DNA from: Adenophora triphylla var. japonica | Lineage: Eukaryota > Streptophyta > Magnoliopsida > Asterales > Campanulaceae | Assembly: GCA_022495995.1 (NCBI GenBank) | Contig: JAFEMH010006957.1 | Location: 18,501-82,500, forward strand | Direction of reading: 5' to 3' | DNA length: 64,000 nucleotides | Shown here: positions 60,901 to 64,000 of the stretch, piece after piece | Position numbering within the stretch: the stretch's first letter is position 1 | Layout of the letters: every line of letters starts with the position of its first letter | The notes under the pieces: generated by a model | Database searches by the model: none | What the model was told of the DNA's origin: nothing | What the model saw: only the letters and a program-made list of their open reading frames with translations | Made by a program: the position numbers and the translations under genes

Positions 60901-62990
60901 GGTTAAAACTTAAAAGTAATTTTTTAAAAAACCTGAGGCAGTGCATGGTTACCATCTACGAATCATTTTAAGAAACAGCCTGGGTCTTTATCGTGCCTTG
61001 GAGGTCCCACGCAGCCGCTCTACTTGCAAAAGTAACACACTGTGCTCGATCGCTCACACCACCAATCCAGATACATAGGTAGGTATTATTTTCATCAGAA
61101 ATGTGCTCCTTTTACTACATTCCACTCTTAGAATCTTTTGTGCCCACTATTGTGCATACTTTGTCAAAAAAAATCATGAAGTGAAATGCTAAATGCTCTC
61201 CACTTTTGAACTAGGAATTCTTCTGCAATCAAAAAATTCTCTTCAGTTCAAAAGTACAGTACCATATTTAAATGCCAAGTGTCTTCAACGTTGGCCTTTC
61301 TATTCTGCACTCATCCTCTTCCTTCACATTAACACTCACAGCACAGTGCCATGGTACACATAGACGTACATTTAATGTCACCTATTGATGCATGTTATAG
61401 AGTGCTGAGGCTTCGACTGTTCGGTAACCTTCCTGACGCATTCAGCAAAACAAAACAGAGTTCACCTCCCGAGACAACAACCATAATATTTGCTTTTTAC
61501 TTTTACATTCGAAAAAGAGTGACAGTAAATGTGGAGTGTATTAACATTGACCTTCCTAGACTGCAATCATATTTCAATTTAACACTTGGATTAGAGTGTC
61601 AGAATTCAAATCTAAGGTGCACATAACATTGACCTCCCTATATTGCAATCAAATTGCTGCTTCAATTTAACAACTGCAATAGAGTTCTGTAGTTCAACTC
61701 GAACTACAACTAATAGAGCCATGAGCGACATCCTACTTGCTCTAACACTTTCAGAAGAGTGCCTTAGTTCAAAGGTCAAGATCCTTCGAACATTGCCCTT
61801 CCAAATGTTCTCATAATGCCGCACTGACAATATTGGTTCACTTTTCACAATCATAGAGGATGGGGTGCATGTAAACACTGACCTTCCTTAAAATGATATG
61901 AACCAACTAATGCGTCTTAATTCCTAACTTGTGTATACAGGCGCAGTATAAAATGAAACGGCTATCAAGTTAGAAGGTGTACTTAAATACTCCCTCATAA
62001 TTAGCATTTGATAACCTATGGATGTTGTAATTGCACTAAATTTGTTTCCTCTTCGAATTTGTGACTCTTTTTTTAGGGACAGGCGAACACATAAGTGTAA
62101 CTCTTCTAGTATTTGGGACTTGATATTTATTAAGACATGATATATGTTGTTGGGTCCTTATCTAACAGCTTAAGGTCACGGGTTTAATCATTGTGATTGC
62201 ATTTCTCACCCAAATATTGTTGTGCAGTGGCGGAGCCACCCATAAGGCAATAGGGGCAGCTGCCCCCAATTTACAAAAATTTACTAGTGCAAATTTTGCT
62301 AAATATTTCTGAATTTGGAGGGTCTAATGTAATAAATAAAAAGTTGCCCCCATTTTTGTACAAAAGCTATACACTAAGAATTTATTTGACCTTACTAATT
62401 AGTGTAATTATCCTCAGAATGATCTTACCCCCTTATTTTAAAAAAAAGTCCATGGCTCCGCAACTGATAATGTGCATGATTGCACCATTTGTTTACTCTC
62501 CACATGTGGTCTGATTAAACTATTAGATTGGTATTAACTTGAATATATTCAATCATGCACCCATCTTAACATGTTAGCATTATAATTTTGACCTATTTTT
62601 TTCCTAAATATCTAGTCAATGAAGCAAAACATAACAAATGACAATTAAAATTGCAATTTTGCGCTATTATCAGTTCAACAATGAATTCAAACATATTAGA
62701 TTGAATTCATTCCCACAACTTCAAATGCAAATACATACATGCACAAAGGTTCGAGTATGTGTAAATTAACTGACCTGACGACCCTCGATTTCCTCTGCGA
62801 GGACTCTGACATGCTCGACGGCTCTGGCTTCAGAGAACCGATCGAGAGGCGCGTCCATACCTAGCGGCGTGATGAATTTCATGCGCATTACATTGTAAAC
62901 TACAACCGACATCATTCCGTACAAAATCACCAGCGAGAATAGCAGCTTGAATCCGGCTACGTCGCCGGAGCTCGGCCGGAATAACGCCAT
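45983..62990 (-). CDS. ERMP1: ER metallopeptidase 1-like (peptidase M28), 21 exons
   Basis: Multi-pass ER zinc peptidase of family M28 (ERMP1/Fxna group), 869 residues. Exons (minus): 62775-62990, 59363-59448, 59152-59253, 57915-58021, 57733-57833, 56851-56938, 56472-56560, 55966-56105, 55708-55858, 55440-55575, 55250-55346, 54190-54319, 52887-52946, 52616-52734, 52361-52485, 51016-51240, 50642-50802, 49725-49888, 49134-49216, 47355-47440, 45983-46126. They sum to 2610 nt, and every GT-AG junction keeps phase. An N-terminal membrane segment (about residues 12-32) precedes the luminal M28 domain. Zinc and catalytic residues are present: NGHFDSP (His, Asp), GAGDC (Asp), NGAEEL (Glu-Glu), NVEASG (Glu), FYHTASDT (His). 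Several membrane segments follow, then a luminal tail with NWTFWLE. MALFRP was chosen as start: AAAATGGCG context and family agreement. An in-frame Met at 63161 adds 57 unlike residues. The gene is intact despite several transposons in its introns. Confidence 0.95.
46224..46341. mobile_element. Composite Stowaway fragments
   Basis: A lone right end (CCGGGATGGAGGGAG, to 46240) is followed by a small MITE whose interior palindrome (GTCCGAAATGAATTC ... TTTTTCGGACATTCATTTTG) closes at GGGGCGGAGGGAG. Lies in the last intron of the ERMP1 gene. Confidence 0.6.
46553..47005. mobile_element. Foldback hAT-like element, 453 bp
   Basis: Flanked by GATAAGAT on both sides (46545-46552 and 47006-47013). 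The ends are CATAGTTGCGAAAGGC and, inverted, CATAGTTGTTAAAGGC. Most of it is a long inverted repeat: about 46679-46796 pairs with about 46847-46985, with a loop near 50 bp. The transcript would fold into a hairpin of over 100 bp. It lies in the last intron of ERMP1. No coding capacity. Confidence 0.8.
47481..47857 (-). repeat. Left LTR of the TRIM-like element
   Basis: 377 bp; this is the 3' LTR on the minus strand. Identical by eye to 48716-49092. Confidence 0.92.
48110..48691 (-). pseudogene. Gag-leader remnant of the TRIM-like element
   Basis: The minus strand begins MMAERRRGHGVHGVRSRV just after the primer site and reads a charged, coiled-coil-like stretch (EIKKDELRRKIQDLKLRLLR) and an acidic SDSDVSSDEEGSES. 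The acidic theme then continues in a second frame (DDDEDIYPFDRDQELECE) and a third (DCFVDSTGSDVVIDWSKPPI, FDDDNYEDDIEGFDP). Two frameshifts therefore interrupt what was one long frame. This leader resembles the start of some Ty3/gypsy polyproteins. Protease, RT and integrase are absent, so movement depends on a partner. Confidence 0.65.
48716..49092 (-). repeat. Right LTR of the TRIM-like element
   Basis: 377 bp; 5' LTR on the minus strand, starting TGATGCAGTATGATGGG there. Confidence 0.92.
50275..50302 (+). repeat. G-rich run, possible quadruplex
   Basis: GGAAGGGGGAGGGG followed by AAGGGGGGGGGGGG, in an ERMP1 intron (C-rich in the transcript). Enough G tracts for an intramolecular quadruplex. 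Confidence 0.5.
51341..51638. mobile_element. MITE-like inverted-repeat element
   Basis: The left arm CTCCATTTTTGTTCATCATA ... GGGGCGTGTTTCACTTTTAC and the inverted right arm (CTCCGTTTTTGTCCATCGTA ... GAGGCGTGGTTCACTTTTAC) match for about 55 bp. The interior repeats TACCCAAATTTGT. In the ERMP1 intron between exons 15 and 16. A partial Stowaway end (GGGACATAGGGAG) follows at about 51774. Confidence 0.65.
53383..53643. mobile_element. Stowaway MITE in ERMP1 intron 12
   Basis: CTCCCTCCGTGCCATTTAAA at the left, AAATGGGACGGAGGGAG at the right, with TA outside. 261 bp. Confidence 0.85.
53822..53930 (-). mobile_element. tRNA-derived SINE with 16-bp TSD
   Basis: Flanked by GCAACAGGCTGAACTC on both sides (53806-53821 and 53931-53946). 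On the minus strand it starts with GAGCCTTGGCTCAGAT (A-box region) and has GGGTTCGATCCCC (B box). About 109 bp, with a short AT-rich tail. Pol III-type promoter. Confidence 0.85.
54436..54650 (-). mobile_element. tRNA-derived SINE, second family
   Basis: The minus strand starts ACCAACGAGCTTTAGCTCTGG (A box TAGCTCTGGTGG), has B box GGTTCGAAACC and ends in a poly(A) seen as a T run at 54438. Flanks are similar (CATAGATCT and CATAAATCT), an imperfect duplication. In ERMP1 intron 12 with two other elements. Confidence 0.8.
59646..60801 (+). mobile_element. hAT-like element with a transposase N-terminus fragment
   Basis: Flanked by TCATTGCA on both sides (59638-59645 and 60802-60809). Ends CAAGGCCGGCCC and, inverted, CAGGGCTGTTCC, with GCCCGGGGCCC near each end. 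Sits in ERMP1 intron 1. Confidence 0.75.
60363..60713 (+). pseudogene. N-terminal fragment of a TTF/ZMYM-type hAT transposase
   Basis: Open frame of 116 codons. It starts with a basic KEKKIKVVEQFNASQKGAID then KFVF, matching the leader of plant hAT transposases annotated as zinc finger MYM-type 1-like. A long Asn/Glu/Asp-rich linker follows, then LDIFYPKNI and a stop where relatives continue (DIYDPKxW). No TTF finger, dimerisation domain or DDE residues follow, so the protein is a fragment. The frame is complete on its own terms, and its acidic linker could look like a small gene, but the surrounding hAT ends explain it. Confidence 0.65.
61540..61890. repeat. Degenerate short direct repeats in ERMP1 intron 1
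   Basis: ACATTGACCTTCCTAGACTG, ACATTGACCTCCCTATATTG, ACATTGCCCTTCCAAATGTT and ACACTGACCTTCCTT recur at about 80-170 bp spacing, each followed by related sequence. No coding meaning seen. Confidence 0.5.
62225..62466. mobile_element. hAT-like MITE in ERMP1 intron 1
   Basis: CAGTGGCGGAGCCACC at the left, CATGGCTCCGCAACTG at the right. CTGCCCCC and TTGCCCCC repeats lie inside. The 8-bp flanks are only partly alike. Confidence 0.6.
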
Positions 62991-63381
62991 TTTTTCGAGT
63001 CTCAAACGGAAGATTCTAGATTGACCAGATGCGATCGATACATGAATTGGTGCTGGTATCGGTGTTTCAGGTTTGAATAAGAAAAGTGAAATGGGCGAGA
63101 GAATCAAAGGATGCCGGGTCTTGTCCTTTTGTAGAGCGGGAGAGCCGGGTGGTATATACACGTTGATTAAAATAGGGCAAGCTGATACGATACGGTAGTA
63201 ATATTCAAATACGCTTAGGTGATTTTTGTTTTTTTAAGCTTTAAGTTTAAGTGTTAAATCTGATTTGATTTCTGAAATCTGATTAAGTGTTAAGAGATAG
63301 TGTCGGTTGACTGAATTCTGAATTAGATAAGCTTTTTAATTTTTCATCTGAATTTGTTTTCTAAAATGTGTGTATTATATA

Positions 63382-63656
63382 CTCCCTCCGTCCCATACAT
63401 ACGTGCACACTTTCCATTTTGGGCGTCCCAAACCTACGTGCACATTTCCTAAAATGGAAAGAAATCTTTACTATTCCCTCCACTCATTCTCTCTCCTACA
63501 TTATTTTAATACTCACAACACCATTATAATTTATTATTCCCTCCACTCATTCTCTCTCCTATTTTATTTTCACACTCACAACACTTTCAATATAATACTC
63601 TCTCCTTAATTTACGTGAAAAGTCAAACTAGGCACCTAGGTATGGGACGGAGGGAG
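63382..63656. mobile_element. Stowaway MITE
   Basis: CTCCCTCCGTCCCATACATA at the left, TATGGGACGGAGGGAG at the right, TA outside. 275 bp. Same family as 36169-36445. It lies about 390 bp before the ERMP1 start codon. Confidence 0.85.

Positions 63657-63724
<68 letters not shown>
63657..63724 (+). repeat. (TA)n microsatellite
   Basis: About 34 TA units directly at the TA target site of the Stowaway, which suggests the target TA seeded the expansion. Confidence 0.9.
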
Positions 63725-63730
<6 letters not shown>

Positions 63731-64000
63731 TACATTACATTACATTACATTGCATTGCATTGCATTGCATTGCATTGCATTAAATTGCATTGCATTGCAT
63801 TGCATTGCATTGCATTAGATTAGATTAGATTAGATTACATACATTATATTATATTATTTTACATTACATTACATTACATTACATTACATTACATTACATT
63901 ATATTACATAACATTATATTATATTATGTTATGTTATGTTATATTATGTTATATTATGTTATATTATATTATATTATATTATATTATATTATATTATATT
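63725..64000 (+). repeat. Pentanucleotide satellite in blocks
   Basis: Five-base units, running off the window. Blocks change one base at a time: ACATT units, then GCATT, AGATT, ACATT again, ATGTT/ATATT and finally ATATT. Each block is internally uniform. Confidence 0.95.

Noticed and set aside
62991..63161. Upstream in-frame Met at 63161 as the ERMP1 start
   Set aside because: The extra 57 residues do not resemble the family, and the ATG at 62990 has a better context and matches the conserved N-terminus before the first membrane segment.

Overview
The window is nuclear DNA of a flowering plant, most likely a eudicot. Spliced genes with GT-AG introns, Ty1/copia and Ty3/gypsy LTR elements, Mutator-like and hAT transposons, tRNA-derived SINEs and many Stowaway MITEs with CTCCCTCCGTCCC ends all point that way. 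No tool was run; every exon below was read by eye and checked by codon phase.

Regions. (1) 1-9494 is a broken-up tandem array of a small U1-type zinc-finger gene on the minus strand. One copy is split by a 6.4 kb copia element (1359-7724, TSD TCTGT), and a TIR transposon rich in GGAAAACGTTTTCC motifs lies alongside. (2) 9502-27766 is one large Mutator-like element of about 18.3 kb. It carries a decayed FAR1-MULE-OTU transposase gene (+), a decayed plant mobile domain (PMD) gene (-), a 173-bp tandem array, and six clusters of an interrupted palindrome TCGTRT-N6-AYACGA. A 9 kb gypsy-derived LTR element (11174-20243, TSD CTTTA) is nested in the tandem array. (3) 27767-30353 repeats 6937-9494, so the Mutator-like element is bracketed by a 2.56 kb direct duplication instead of a short target-site duplication. 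(4) 30900-44000 holds three intact host genes: signal peptidase complex subunit 1 (+), an FCP1/CPL-type HAD phosphatase (+) and ribosomal protein uL22/RPL17 (-, 7 exons). Between them lie a hAT element with a perfect 8-bp TSD and an FtsH exon fragment. (5) 45983-62990 is one intact 21-exon minus-strand gene for an ER M28 metallopeptidase (ERMP1-like, 869 aa). Its introns hold a young TRIM-like LTR element, two hAT elements, SINEs and MITEs. (6) 63382-64000 is a Stowaway MITE, a (TA)n run and a pentanucleotide satellite that runs off the end.

The intact genes are ordinary housekeeping functions: ER protein processing, protein phosphatase, ribosome, ER peptidase. The unusual content is the Mutator-like element. 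Its N6 dyads occur just inside the left end, around the transposase start, between the two convergent genes, and within and upstream of the PMD gene. This looks like a dedicated protein-binding or hairpin system, and I know of no description of it. Because the 2.6 kb ERMP1 and 561-nt RPL17 reading frames show no error, the frameshifts in the mobile genes are probably real and not sequencing faults.
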